The notes under the pieces are model-generated. The model was not told the origin of the DNA, searched no databases, and worked only from the letters and a program-made list of their open reading frames with translations. This document shows positions 1 to 8,937 of a DNA stretch of 57,026 nucleotides, in pieces. This DNA comes from Thermodesulfovibrionales bacterium (lineage in GTDB: Bacteria; Nitrospirota; Thermodesulfovibrionia; Thermodesulfovibrionales; SM23-35): positions 1 through 57,026 of the forward strand of contig JASEEX010000008.1 of assembly GCA_030019415.1 (NCBI GenBank), written 5' to 3'. Numbering within the stretch: position 1 is the first letter of the stretch; each line of letters starts with the position of its first letter. The position numbers and the translations under genes were made by a program.

Positions 1-1
1 T

Positions 2-739
2 GGCTCACCAGGTGAAAGCTGGGAGACCATACAAGACACCGTAGACTTGATACACGAGATAAAACCTCTGAGCACGATCTTTTATATCCTTGATATCTTC
101 CCGGGTACGGCTCTATATGAGGATTTTAAGCGGAAGACGGGGATTGGAAACGATGTCTGGTTAAAGAGGATAGAAGACATCATGTACTTTGAATCTGATT
201 CCCGGCTGTCTAAAGATATGATCTTGGCCTTTGGACAAAAGTTCAGATCTGATTATTATCATCATCTTCCTGAGTTTGCGGATGCAGTTGAGCTAATTGA
301 TGACAAGGACCTATACGGAAGCCATGCCGATTTTCTCTCAAGACTTGCTATGACCCTCAGCCATGGGGATTATGCGTCAATTGAAGCTATACCTGAAAGA
401 AATAAAGTTGCTCAACGGCTTTACGAGAGATCCTTATCGTACCATTCAAACCAGAGGGCCTATCTGGGATTAGGAATTATCAAGCAAAAGCAGGGGGAAT
501 ACGACGAATCTATACAGATACTCTCAGAGGGAATAAGACAATTTCCTGAGAGCGAACCTTTAGCCACGTGTATGGGCATAAGCTACATGAACCTGGGCTA
601 TTATGAAGAAGCGCTGAGATACTTTCAAAAATTTTCAAATTCTCCGGACGCTCTACGGTACACTGCCGCCTGTTATCGCACAATGGGAGAATTTGAAAAA
701 GAGTCATCAACGCTTAGAAGACTGGAAAAATTATGTTGA
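2..739 (+). CDS. Radical SAM protein with C-terminal TPR repeats (5' end off window)
   Basis: The frame is open to the left edge, so only the C-terminal part is present. The first visible residues, GSPGESWETIQDTVDLI, followed by IFYILDIFPGTALYEDF, match the end of a B12-binding/radical SAM domain, where this segment closes the SAM barrel. From about residue 120 of the visible part, repeated Y-L-G-x-G and Y-x-x-A/S motifs (YLGLGIIKQKQGEYDESIQ, SYMNLGYYEEALRYFQ) indicate at least three tetratricopeptide repeats. The catalytic CxxxCxxC cluster would be upstream and is not visible. A start near 47 is unlikely because the homology runs through it. The substrate cannot be told. Family assignment is fairly sure, function is not. 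Confidence 0.7.
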   Translation, partial: GSPGESWETIQDTVDLIHEIKPLSTIFYILDIFPGTALYEDFKRKTGIGNDVWLKRIEDIMYFESDSRLSKDMILAFGQKFRSDYYHHLPEFADAVELIDDKDLYGSHADFLSRLAMTLSHGDYASIEAIPERNKVAQRLYERSLSYHSNQRAYLGLGIIKQKQGEYDESIQILSEGIRQFPESEPLATCMGISYMNLGYYEEALRYFQKFSNSPDALRYTAACYRTMGEFEKESSTLRRLEKLC

Positions 740-880
740 CCGATCTAAAAAATCCTTGAAAGAATTTATGTAAACATGTTAACATTACTACATTTAAAAA
801 CTCTCAATGTAATAAGGTAACCAGAATATTTTTGACATTCAAACCCTATCAAAAATTAAAAATGAAAGGAGGTGATTTTA

Positions 881-1282
881 GTGAAGAAGATTATAATTAT
901 TCTCTTATCTGTAATCCTTGCATTTACTGTCTCCTCAATATCTCTTGCGGTAGAGAAGGAGGAGGAATTAAAAGTGTCAGTGCCTCCTGAACTATCGAAA
1001 CTCCCGACTGCAGCGAAAGTGCAACAAATTACCGGTGAGGTCAAGGCAATCAATATTTCTGCTCAATCAATCCTGGTAACCAAGAAAATCAGGGATAAAG
1101 TAGTAGAAGCTGTTATTAAGGTTAATGACACAACAAAGATTCAAAAGGAAAAAGAACAGAAAACCTTATCCGATATAAAGGTTGGTGATAAGGTAGTTGT
1201 CAGGTATACAAAGGTTGATGGAAAGAATATAGCAAAAAATATCGCTATCCAACCAGCAAGACCACAATCTGAAAAGAAATAA
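881..1282 (+). CDS. Small secreted protein, DUF5666-like OB-type domain
   Basis: A 133-residue protein starting at GTG 881. The start is set by a perfect AAAGGAGGTGA ribosome binding site at 865-875; a slightly longer frame from 872 would begin inside that site. Residues 1-24 form a signal peptide (KKIIIILLSVILAFTVSS, then LAVEKEE), so the protein is exported. The mature part contains QQITGEVKAINISAQSILV and KVGDKVVVRYTKVDGK, the pattern of small beta-barrel DUF5666-like domains that recur in exported proteins of unknown function. The C-terminus is lysine-rich. It stands alone between the radical SAM gene and the convergent hmc operon. Function unknown. Confidence 0.7.
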   Translation: MKKIIIILLSVILAFTVSSISLAVEKEEELKVSVPPELSKLPTAAKVQQITGEVKAINISAQSILVTKKIRDKVVEAVIKVNDTTKIQKEKEQKTLSDIKVGDKVVVRYTKVDGKNIAKNIAIQPARPQSEKK

Positions 1283-1284
1283 AG

Positions 1285-1319
1285 ACTTCTGCAAGGGGGA
1301 AATCCCCCCTTGCAGAAGT
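1285..1319 (-). terminator. Rho-independent terminator of the hmc operon
   Basis: A 15-bp near-perfect stem (ACTTCTGCAAGGGGG, loop AAAT, complementary arm) lies between the convergent hmcC and the small secreted protein. On the minus strand the stem is followed by CTTTATTTCTTTTC, a T-rich tail; on the plus strand there is no T run. It therefore best serves the hmc operon but could slow both transcripts. Confidence 0.75.
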
Positions 1320-1342
1320 TACCTTCCTAAGTCACCACAAAT

Positions 1343-2557
1343 TTAATGCGCTGATTCGTACTCAGGATGTTCATACAGTATGGCCATTCTGTTTACAATA
1401 AAACGATAAAAAAGAACTATTATTGTGACCACTCCAAGGGATAGTGCAACCTCGCTCCATAATGGATAGTATTTTTGTGAGGTGGGAAGATACCAGTTAT
1501 AAGCAATTATGCATACATTAAGCCGATTTAAAATAACGCCAAATGCGGTCAAAAAGCCCGTGAATCGAACAAGCTTAGCATTCCGGTTTCTTACAGCAGA
1601 TGTAAACAGGAGGGCCGGGAGGAGGACAAAACCAAGAATCTCAACTAAATACCAGTAACCATATGGAGTATTAAGATAAGCCCAATTATTATAATGAGCT
1701 ATATCAAATATTTTTAGTATGAAATAGATAAAAAGGGCAGATGCTGCAGCCATACCGAGGCCAATGGTACGACTATCATATTCAGCAGGGTCAAAGTGTT
1801 TCAGTTGTCTTCTAAAAACCCGATGGGTAATGGTACCTTCAACAATTACCATAGAAATTCCCGCAAAGACAGCCGATAAAAGGAAAAATACAGGTAGTAG
1901 CGTTGAATACCAGAGAGGATGTAGTTTAGCAGGGGCAACAAGATATAAACCACCGAGTGCAGACTGATGGCCACCAGCTATTATCACCCCGAAGATAGTT
2001 GCCCAGACAGCCATCTTGGTGAAGAATTCACGAAGTTTCCTCAGATTCAGCCATTCAAATAGGGCAGGGCTCCACTCAATAAGGCATATAATTGTATAGA
2101 GGAAGAAATGCCAGCCTATTAGAAACAGGATTGAGGTAAATCCCCATGACCCGCCTATGAGGTAAGGGACACGATAGTAACGACCAAGGTCAAACATAAG
2201 CGCATATATAGCAAATACATAACCGAGAAGGCTTGAAAGAATAGCAGGCCGGGCAAAATGATGATACTCTTTCATCCCGAAGAGATGAACTGCTGTACCG
2301 AGGGTAAGGCCAGGAGCTGCTAAGGCGATTCCGACAAGTATATCAAACCCGATCCATAATCCCCAGGGGTAGTTATCAGAAAGATTTGTCGTCGGGCCAA
2401 GTCCGAAGAGGAGTCGATAAATCATTACACCGACTCCAGCGCTCAGAAAAATCGCTGCGATTAAATTGGGAACATTGAAATTACTGATGATATAATCTCG
2501 TGGGGTCATTCCAAGAAGTATCTTTTCTCTAAACCATGTATTAGTGCTTTTCGCCAT
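1343..2557 (-). CDS. hmcC: HmcC-like NrfD-family integral membrane quinone-binding subunit
   Basis: A 404-residue polytopic protein of the NrfD/PsrC family, with about ten hydrophobic helices and the family-typical GLWIGFDILVGIALAAPG early in the chain. In Hmc complexes this subunit exchanges electrons between the menaquinone pool and the partner iron-sulfur protein. The start is taken at ATG 2557 (MAKSTNTW), which has an AGAAGGGAG site 6-8 nt upstream; a longer frame begins at 2587. It overlaps the 3' end of hmcB, so the two are translationally coupled. It is the last gene of the operon and is followed by the terminator. Length matches known HmcC proteins (about 390-400 residues). Confidence 0.9.
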   Translation of the reverse strand: MAKSTNTWFREKILLGMTPRDYIISNFNVPNLIAAIFLSAGVGVMIYRLLFGLGPTTNLSDNYPWGLWIGFDILVGIALAAPGLTLGTAVHLFGMKEYHHFARPAILSSLLGYVFAIYALMFDLGRYYRVPYLIGGSWGFTSILFLIGWHFFLYTIICLIEWSPALFEWLNLRKLREFFTKMAVWATIFGVIIAGGHQSALGGLYLVAPAKLHPLWYSTLLPVFFLLSAVFAGISMVIVEGTITHRVFRRQLKHFDPAEYDSRTIGLGMAAASALFIYFILKIFDIAHYNNWAYLNTPYGYWYLVEILGFVLLPALLFTSAVRNRNAKLVRFTGFLTAFGVILNRLNVCIIAYNWYLPTSQKYYPLWSEVALSLGVVTIIVLFYRFIVNRMAILYEHPEYESAH

Positions 2558-3575
2558 GGCCTTCTCCCTTCTGAACGGATGTTTCATGGCTCGCTTTTAC
2601 TTTCTTACGAGCCTTTGAGATGGCATAATAGGCCCCAAAGACAAGGGGCCAGGCACCGACTATTTCGAACATCTTTACAGCAAAGAGAAACCCTTTGCTC
2701 GTTTTCGGTATCGGTGTCTTTCCGATGTCAGTTCTGAGACCAATCTCGTCGAAAGGAACTGAAGAAAGATACAACCAGCTTGTGCCTCCTACTTCATGTT
2801 CTCCATAGACATGGTCAACATATTTGCCAGGATTGTTTCTTATCCTTTCGTGAGCCAGGTTAATGAGTTCACTCATCTTGCCAAATCTTAATGCTTCTGC
2901 TGTACAGATCTCAACACACGCAGGGACACCACCCTCTGTAATCCTGTCATAGCACATAGTACACTTGGTAACCTGAGGATTTAAAGCCTCATAATACTCA
3001 TATGCCGGAATATCAAATGGACATGCAATCATACAGTAGCGGCATCCTATACACACAGCCGGGTTATGTAGTACCGAACCTTCTGGGGTCTTCTTAAAGG
3101 AGTCAACAAAGCAGGAAGAAAGGCAACCAGGTTCCTCACAGTGCATGCACTGTTTCTTTACATATATAGGTTTTCCATCTTTTGAGCTTATATAGCGATT
3201 GACAACTGTAAATTCCCCTGCATGAGTTCTTCTTACTTTATCAAAGACAGATTTTTCCTGATGCACTGATGCCTCAAACTCTTTTATTGGCCTGTTTGGA
3301 TTTTTGTTCCATTCATTGCATGCCCATTCACATCTTCGACATCCAATACACTTGGTTGTGTCGACAAGAACTGTATAAGGCTCTTCAGGAGGAGGTACCC
3401 TGGCCTCCTTCCTTTCAACCCATATCTTCCAGTTCTTTCTATTTGCGGTATTACCGGTAGAAAAGATAGAGGGGCCACCTTTTTCATATGCATGGGCGAT
3501 GGCACTACTGCCAAGCAGGGTAGTCCCCGCAATCGTTGCAGTCCGCTTTAAGAATTCCCTTCTGCTAATACCCAT
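2541..3575 (-). CDS. hmcB: HmcB-like ferredoxin-type subunit with Tat signal
   Basis: A 344-residue iron-sulfur protein. The N-terminus MGISRREFLKRTATIAGTT is a twin-arginine signal, placing the protein on the periplasmic side. Four [4Fe-4S] cysteine sets follow in order: CIGCRRCEWAC, CMHCEEPGCLSSC, CIGCRYCMIACPF and CTMCYDRI...CVEIC. A hydrophobic helix near the C-terminus (FEIVGAWPLVFGAYYAIS) anchors it, as in HmcB. It should wire electrons between the multihaem cytochrome HmcA and the NrfD-type HmcC. It follows hmcD by 15 nt and overlaps hmcC. Confidence 0.9.
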   Translation of the reverse strand: MGISRREFLKRTATIAGTTLLGSSAIAHAYEKGGPSIFSTGNTANRKNWKIWVERKEARVPPPEEPYTVLVDTTKCIGCRRCEWACNEWNKNPNRPIKEFEASVHQEKSVFDKVRRTHAGEFTVVNRYISSKDGKPIYVKKQCMHCEEPGCLSSCFVDSFKKTPEGSVLHNPAVCIGCRYCMIACPFDIPAYEYYEALNPQVTKCTMCYDRITEGGVPACVEICTAEALRFGKMSELINLAHERIRNNPGKYVDHVYGEHEVGGTSWLYLSSVPFDEIGLRTDIGKTPIPKTSKGFLFAVKMFEIVGAWPLVFGAYYAISKARKKVKASHETSVQKGEGHGEKH

Positions 3576-3590
3576 AGATTAGCCTCCGTG

Positions 3591-3728
3591 CTAATATTTG
3601 CGCTCTCCGCTTAGGATGAAATAAATTAATATAAATACAAACATCGCCAGAACGGCTACCGCATATTCATAGCCCTTAGTTGTAAAAATCTGATCAAAGA
3701 TGTGGAATTTTATCCCCAAAATCTCCAT
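3591..3728 (-). CDS. hmcD: HmcD-like 45-residue single-span membrane subunit
   Basis: A short gene between hmcA and hmcB. It starts at ATG 3728 behind an AAGGAGGATTTG ribosome binding site and ends at 3591. The product is 45 residues with one membrane helix (YAVAVLAMFVFILIYFIL) and a basic tail (SGERKY). Size, single span and position equal those of HmcD, a small subunit of unknown function in the Hmc complex. Sequence similarity itself cannot be judged at this length; the call rests on position, size and topology. Confidence 0.8.
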   Translation of the reverse strand: MEILGIKFHIFDQIFTTKGYEYAVAVLAMFVFILIYFILSGERKY

Positions 3729-3746
3729 TCAAATCCTCCTTTTTGC

Positions 3747-5366
3747 TTAACCAGGTTTCGAGATGATATCTACAGGCCTGATTTCTTTTTCTTCATGACA
3801 ATCTGTACATTTCTTTGGCTTTTCGAGTTCCATCTTCTCATGGCATTGTATACACTGACGATGATAAGCAGCGAGTAACCGAGGTCTGTTCGGGTGCAGC
3901 GGGTCAAAAGTGATAGTGTGGCAATTCCTGCAAAATGGAGGGGTGTCTTTCTTGGCTTCGGCTTCGGCTCGACTCTGATGATGGCACCCATCGCAGATAG
4001 TCTGCATCTTTGCATGGAAGTACCTTCCCATTTTGCTATCATTGGATATCTTTACGAGCTTCTCGATGATTTTACGATGTGGAAACTTAGCGGGTTTGAA
4101 TTCTTTTTCCAAAATCTTTACTTCTACCTCTTTTTTGACTACTTCTGGATCAAGCCCAACAACGGAAAGCTTTGGTGGTTCGGGCAGTTCCTTTTTACCC
4201 GTATGGCAACGAACACAGGTCTCTTTCTTAGGACCTTTTGTTTGTATATCCATTATAGGAAGTAGACCGTGGCATCCAGCACAATCTTTTTCTCTCTTCT
4301 TGACCCCATGGCAACCGGCACAGCTTTTTTCAGACAGGATATCATGATAAGCACTTGCAGTATTGACCCATCTTCCGTTTTGATTCCCTATGAGATCATG
4401 GCATTCTTTGCAGGCATATAATGTTTCATGGTGACAGCCTTTGCACGTTTTAGAATATTTTTCATGGGCCTTATGATCAAGAAGAACTCCCTTCATCTTT
4501 GCATTTTCAATATCTATGAGTGGTTTTTCTAGTTGACCACTGTCAGGTCGGGGGACCTTTTCAAGTTCAGCAACGGTTTTATACTTTTCTGTGTGACATT
4601 TTGAGCAGACAATAGGACCGGCCTTTTCCTCTTTTCCCATAAAATGGAGGTGGCAGTTGAGGCATCTTGTATGAGAAACCTTCTGTACAGTAAAGCCTTT
4701 CTTGGCTGTAACCTCATTTGGGGCTGCCAGGAGGGGGCTCCTCTTTTTACCGACATCATGGCAGCTGTAGCAGGACCACTCTCTCCCTTTTTCATACACT
4801 GGTTCTTCATTGTAAACATGGTGGCAGAGGTCACAATTGTCTTTAATCTTCTTTTCCTGCAATTCCTTATCATGGGTATCATGAACTGAAAAATCAAATT
4901 CAACGACTGGATATTTAAGTTTTACTAACTCGAATTCTTTCTTATGGCAATCCCCGCATGTAACAGGACCGGTTTTTTTGTCTTCTTTATACCGCTTTTT
5001 ATGACAATCGATACATTCATCATGGTATGCCTTCATTACTGAGTCTTCGTCTTTTTTCTCAACCTTCTTCGGGAATTCAAAAAGTATGAGACCCTTTTCT
5101 TTGTCGAGAGGGTGACATGTTTCACACCCTTCTTCTTTCAAAGCCCTGGTATGTTTATCATGATCAAACACTACTTGTGGCCGTTCTAAGGGACCGAAGA
5201 TTTCAGTATGAGCTATACCAATCTTGTTCTCGGGTTTGATCTCTTTTATCGGTTTAACTTCTTTAGGGGCAACAGGGCCTTCTGTAGAATAAACGCTTCG
5301 CAAACCATTAACAATGAAGAGCAGAAGACATATACTAATTACAAAAAATAATAACTTTTTCTTCAT
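3747..5366 (-). CDS. hmcA: HmcA: sixteen-haem periplasmic c-type cytochrome
   Basis: A 539-residue exported cytochrome. It begins with a signal peptide (MKKKLLFFVISICLLLFIVNG). Sixteen CxxCH haem-binding motifs can be counted between about residues 80 and 525: CETCH, CIDCH, CGDCH, CDLCH, CYSCH, CLNCH, CSKCH, CKGCH, CKECH, CAGCH twice, CVRCH, CDGCH, CRNCH, CIQCH and CTDCH. Sixteen haems and this length are the hallmarks of HmcA, the high-molecular-weight cytochrome that accepts electrons from periplasmic cytochrome c3 and hydrogenases and passes them to the membrane complex. The stretch around residues 390-450 is haem-free and lysine/glutamate-rich. It lies directly behind hmcF (21 nt). Confidence 0.93.
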   Translation of the reverse strand: MKKKLLFFVISICLLLFIVNGLRSVYSTEGPVAPKEVKPIKEIKPENKIGIAHTEIFGPLERPQVVFDHDKHTRALKEEGCETCHPLDKEKGLILFEFPKKVEKKDEDSVMKAYHDECIDCHKKRYKEDKKTGPVTCGDCHKKEFELVKLKYPVVEFDFSVHDTHDKELQEKKIKDNCDLCHHVYNEEPVYEKGREWSCYSCHDVGKKRSPLLAAPNEVTAKKGFTVQKVSHTRCLNCHLHFMGKEEKAGPIVCSKCHTEKYKTVAELEKVPRPDSGQLEKPLIDIENAKMKGVLLDHKAHEKYSKTCKGCHHETLYACKECHDLIGNQNGRWVNTASAYHDILSEKSCAGCHGVKKREKDCAGCHGLLPIMDIQTKGPKKETCVRCHTGKKELPEPPKLSVVGLDPEVVKKEVEVKILEKEFKPAKFPHRKIIEKLVKISNDSKMGRYFHAKMQTICDGCHHQSRAEAEAKKDTPPFCRNCHTITFDPLHPNRPRLLAAYHRQCIQCHEKMELEKPKKCTDCHEEKEIRPVDIISKPG

Positions 5367-5387
5367 AACCCTTCCCTTCCCGATTTA

Positions 5388-6758
5388 TTATCCTACTTTG
5401 AATTCCTCAGGAATCTCCATTACCTCGACCAGTATTTCACTGAAAAACTTAGTATGCATACCAAGCTTATAATATTTAATTATATCTTCTATGCCACTAT
5501 GACAGTTATGGCACGGGGTAATCACAATATGAGCGCCCGTTTCCTTCATTTGCTCGGCCTTTACACGGTTACTTATCGCTCGCTTCTTCGCCCAAGGTGG
5601 GCCACAGTTAATCACACCGCCCCCTGCACAACAGCAAAAATTATATTCTCTATTTGGTTGCATCTCTGTAAAATCTTCGCAGATAGCATTAGTAACATAA
5701 CGGGCCATCTCACCTAAGCCCCGACCCCTTATAACATTGCAGGGATCATGTAATGTAACCGGCTCCTTGAACTTTTTCGCAATCTTAATTCTTCCTTCGC
5801 GCAGGAGCTCATAATAAAATTGGATAGCATGGATTACAGGTACAGGGGGCATCTTCAAGCCCAACCACCTATTTCCTACATCATAAATAGAACGAAAGGC
5901 ATGCCCGCACTCACCCATAACTATTTTTTTTGCTTTGAGCCTAAAGGCGGCCTCAAAATGTGCCCTTTTAACACGTCCCATGATCTCGTGGTCACCTGAA
6001 TACATAGCCATGTCGCTATTATCCCAGCCGTCAAAAGAAGGGTACGTCCAGTTAATACCTGCTACGTTCATAATAATCGCTGCCTGACCCATTAACTGGG
6101 CCTGGAATTTAGGCTCAGGACCAATAACAGAATACATAATATCAGCCCCTTCCTTATCAATAGGGATACGGGGATTTTTTATTTCTGCCCGGATCTCCTC
6201 CTCTTGCCACTGCACGGTATCAATCCAGTCATCCTGTTTGACCCACATCTGATTCATGGTTACTGCATGGCTGTGGGCCGTATCCTGGAGATATAAAGGT
6301 GTCACACCAAGGAGATGACATATACGACGCACACTCAGCAGGATGTAAGCCATATCAATACCAAAGGGACAATACATACTACATCTTTTACACAGGTTAC
6401 ACTCAGTATAGGCGATCTCTGCTGCCCTTCTTATAAACTCTGGAGTTACACGTCCTTTATTCTTTAGAATCGGCCACATAGTCTGCTTGACCTTAGCTAC
6501 AGGAGCAAAAGAAGGGTCACGGTCGTTGGATAAATAATGGTGGCAGGCTTCAGAGCACAGACCGCAATGGATACAGGTATCCACGTATGTCTTTAGACGT
6601 GCACCACCCATTGCAGCCAGAGCCTTGTTTATCACCTTCTCTATTTTTTCAGGGGTAAGCTTTTTAATACCCTCGTCTAAACCTGCATCTACTATCTTTC
6701 CCCATGCTTTTTCTGTCTTTTTCTCAGCTACTGCCATCTTTTTCTCAGCTACTGCCAT
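5388..6758 (-). CDS. hmcF: HmcF/TmcB-like cytoplasmic heterodisulfide-reductase-type subunit
   Basis: A 456-residue protein related to HdrD/DsrK. Two ferredoxin-type sites near the N-terminus (CIHCGLCSEACHHYL and CNLCKRCSMYCPFGID) are followed by two CCG domains, seen as HDPCNVIRGRG...FCCCAGGG and ITPCHNCHSG. CCG domains hold the noncubane [4Fe-4S] cluster used in disulfide chemistry or as an electron relay. In Hmc/Tmc complexes this subunit sits on the cytoplasmic side with the cytochrome b HmcE. The start has an AAGGAGGAC site. The first 14 residues are an exact tandem duplication of MAVAEKK, encoded by a 21-bp direct repeat that duplicates the start codon. Confidence 0.9.
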   Translation of the reverse strand: MAVAEKKMAVAEKKTEKAWGKIVDAGLDEGIKKLTPEKIEKVINKALAAMGGARLKTYVDTCIHCGLCSEACHHYLSNDRDPSFAPVAKVKQTMWPILKNKGRVTPEFIRRAAEIAYTECNLCKRCSMYCPFGIDMAYILLSVRRICHLLGVTPLYLQDTAHSHAVTMNQMWVKQDDWIDTVQWQEEEIRAEIKNPRIPIDKEGADIMYSVIGPEPKFQAQLMGQAAIIMNVAGINWTYPSFDGWDNSDMAMYSGDHEIMGRVKRAHFEAAFRLKAKKIVMGECGHAFRSIYDVGNRWLGLKMPPVPVIHAIQFYYELLREGRIKIAKKFKEPVTLHDPCNVIRGRGLGEMARYVTNAICEDFTEMQPNREYNFCCCAGGGVINCGPPWAKKRAISNRVKAEQMKETGAHIVITPCHNCHSGIEDIIKYYKLGMHTKFFSEILVEVMEIPEEFKVG

Positions 6759-6800
6759 AATAAGTCCTCCTTGAAGACTCTTTTAATTATATCTAAATAT

Positions 6801-7478
6801 CTAATAATCCCTAACATGCCTCACCATCCCGAATTCAGAACCTGTATACGCCCTTGTAAACCAGCCGAATACCATATGGATTATTCTGCTAAAGGGAATG
6901 GCTATTAGCATAGCTTCTCCAAATAAGATATGAAGGATCGTCATTGCTCTATAGGGAAGAAGTAGTTGGTGATATGCTAAGAATCCTGTAATAAAAGGTA
7001 AAAACGCTATGGTAAGTATAAGGAAATCAGAAGGATAAGTAACAAATCTCACTTCGGAAGCGATAATCCTCCTAAATAAGAAGAAAACACAACTAAAAAC
7101 GACTATGAGGGTCATAATGTCTGCTGTGCTTTCAGGGAGTGTCCACCAGCTTATCCCCCAGGACTCATACCATAAAATGTTATGTGAGAGGAGGAATATC
7201 GGTGTAAAAACCAGGCATATATGAAAAAGAAAGGTAACGATTGTAATAATAGGATGCCTTCTCCAGTTGATACTTCCAAATGGAATGATCCAGTGAAGGA
7301 TGGACCGCAGGCCATATTTTAGACTAAGATAAGGTAATAATACTTTCTCCTTTTTTGCCAGAGAAATCATGGAGTATATTCTGTAGGCACTCCCTACAAT
7401 ACATACAAAAAACGCAATCCAGACTAAAGGTCCTCTCACAAATTTATAAACTGCTTCGCTCATAAGAAATTCAAACAT
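6801..7478 (-). CDS. hmcE: HmcE/TmcC-like membrane cytochrome b (NarI-type) subunit
   Basis: A 225-residue membrane protein with five hydrophobic helices and paired histidines (SILHWIIPFG, LFHICLVFTPI, LLSHNILWY, ILHILFGEAM, RIIHMVFGW). This is the layout of NarI/DsrM-type dihaem cytochrome b subunits. It would pass electrons between menaquinol and the HmcF/TmcB iron-sulfur protein. Length equals HmcE (about 226 residues). It is 16 nt behind tmcD and 42 nt ahead of hmcF. Confidence 0.87.
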   Translation of the reverse strand: MFEFLMSEAVYKFVRGPLVWIAFFVCIVGSAYRIYSMISLAKKEKVLLPYLSLKYGLRSILHWIIPFGSINWRRHPIITIVTFLFHICLVFTPIFLLSHNILWYESWGISWWTLPESTADIMTLIVVFSCVFFLFRRIIASEVRFVTYPSDFLILTIAFLPFITGFLAYHQLLLPYRAMTILHILFGEAMLIAIPFSRIIHMVFGWFTRAYTGSEFGMVRHVRDY

Positions 7479-7494
7479 TTTTTACCCCTCTTTT

Positions 7495-8796
7495 TTAAAT
7501 TTCACCTATTGGGACTACCCTCCGATAATACTTGCCGCCCTCTACACATCTTATCAGTAGTTTTTCTCCATCCGGGCTGAAAACTGGATTCCAGAGGGCT
7601 TCAAAACCCCGCCTGCCTACCCTTCCATCTATAGCAATGAAATACCTGCCATTTTTTTCAACCTTTGTTAACACTTTATCACTCCCTGGGCTGAAGATCG
7701 GATCCCATACCATGTCGAAATCCTCTGCCCACGGCGTACCATCTACAGCAATTGTGTATCTATCATTTCCAGGGATATTATGAAGGGCGGATTGCATATG
7801 AAAAGGATACTTTGATTCTTTAGCAGCAGCCGCAACTCTTTTGCTGTCTGGACTAAAAATGGGAGGTAAAACGGCATCACTGAATGACCTCGCCCATGGA
7901 GAACCATCTACGGCTATAGTCCATTTACCATATTCAGGGGCAACGATAGCGGCTATTCTTTTACCATCAGGGCTGTATTTCTGGTTCCATATTTGGATAA
8001 AGTTTCCCCATATTGGCTTTCCATTCATTGCCAGGGTCCATCCCTGAGGTGTTTTTATTGGAGCAACTACATCGTAGCTTCCAGGTTTAAAGACCGGCTC
8101 CCATACGCAACCAAAGGTTTCTTCCCAAGTCTTCCCATCCACTGCGATGGTATAATCATATAAATTTAACCTGACCTCTGCTGCCAGATGCTGGTTGTCA
8201 TGGCTGAAGGTAACACCCCATACATTTACAAAAGTTTTGTCCCACGTTACACCATCTACCGCAACCGTCCACACACCTTCCTGGAAACCAAAGATATCTC
8301 CTTCCTTGATCCTCTTTGTTGAGACAGCAGAAGCGGTCTTAGTTCCGTTAGGACTGATAATGAGATCTCGTGCTTCAACAAATCCATTCTCCCATGTTTT
8401 TCCATCCACCGAAACCCCGTAATCATCCCCCTTTTTTACATTAGCTGCTACTCTTCCATCTGGAGTAAACTGCATATTCCATATGAAATCGAATTTTTCT
8501 TCCCACATCTCGTGGTCGACAGCAACAGTCCACTCAAAGTCTCTAAATACAAGAGAAACTAATTTATTATCAGGTTTGAATTTTAGAGACCAGACTTTCT
8601 CAAATGTTTCATCCCAGACCTCTCCATTCACACAAGTAGTAAATCTTTTATCTTCTGGTTGAACTACAGCGGCTATTTTCTCACCATCATCAGAGGGGGT
8701 TAATTCACGGATGTCGATGAACTTCTTCTGCAATTCATTTAAGTCTACTAATAATTTTTCTTTTGTTTTCCAGTCCCAGTTTGCTGATTCGCTCAT
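7495..8796 (-). CDS. tmcD: TmcD-like tryptophan-rich repeat protein
   Basis: A 433-residue soluble protein without a signal peptide. It has about nine repeats of roughly 45 residues with the consensus WTIAVDGKTWEETF..VW.P.FSPDG, for example YTIAVDGKTWEETFGCVW and WTIAVDGSPWARSF. This PD40/WD40-like pattern suggests a beta-propeller. Tryptophan-rich proteins of this type are encoded as TmcD with the Tmc complex of Desulfovibrio; their exact role is unknown. Here it is the first gene of an hmc-type operon rather than a tmc operon. The ribosome binding site is AAGGGA and the promoter is at 8845-8872. Confidence 0.82.
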   Translation of the reverse strand: MSESANWDWKTKEKLLVDLNELQKKFIDIRELTPSDDGEKIAAVVQPEDKRFTTCVNGEVWDETFEKVWSLKFKPDNKLVSLVFRDFEWTVAVDHEMWEEKFDFIWNMQFTPDGRVAANVKKGDDYGVSVDGKTWENGFVEARDLIISPNGTKTASAVSTKRIKEGDIFGFQEGVWTVAVDGVTWDKTFVNVWGVTFSHDNQHLAAEVRLNLYDYTIAVDGKTWEETFGCVWEPVFKPGSYDVVAPIKTPQGWTLAMNGKPIWGNFIQIWNQKYSPDGKRIAAIVAPEYGKWTIAVDGSPWARSFSDAVLPPIFSPDSKRVAAAAKESKYPFHMQSALHNIPGNDRYTIAVDGTPWAEDFDMVWDPIFSPGSDKVLTKVEKNGRYFIAIDGRVGRRGFEALWNPVFSPDGEKLLIRCVEGGKYYRRVVPIGEI

Positions 8797-8844
8797 TTAA
8801 TATTTCCCTTATTTTCCTCTTAGCTGCTTGCCAAGTGTTGAACT

Positions 8845-8872
8845 ATTATAAAAATACGAGTTTAAATGTCAA
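8845..8872 (-). promoter_or_regulatory. Sigma-70-type promoter of the tmcD-hmc operon
   Basis: On the minus strand TTGACA (8867-8872) and TATAAT (8845-8850) are both perfect consensus hexamers with a 16-bp spacer. The -10 lies about 50 nt from the tmcD start codon. This is the strongest-looking promoter in the window and suggests vigorous basal expression. Confidence 0.75.
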
Positions 8873-8937
8873 TAGGTAATTGATCCCTCTTTAAAGTGAA
8901 CCTGAGTCAACTTCTTCAGGGGACCCTCGTTAGCAAA

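Noticed and set aside
804-824. GGTAACC near 815 as a third NrpR operator
   Set aside because: Only a half site (GGTAACCAGAATAT), no dyad, and the gene downstream has no nitrogen link.
3894-4903. ORFs opposite or out of frame with hmcA
   Set aside because: hmcA has sixteen haem motifs in one continuous frame; the others lack any domain.
7532-8422. Plus-strand ORFs opposite tmcD
   Set aside because: Repetitive shadow frames of the propeller repeats on the other strand.
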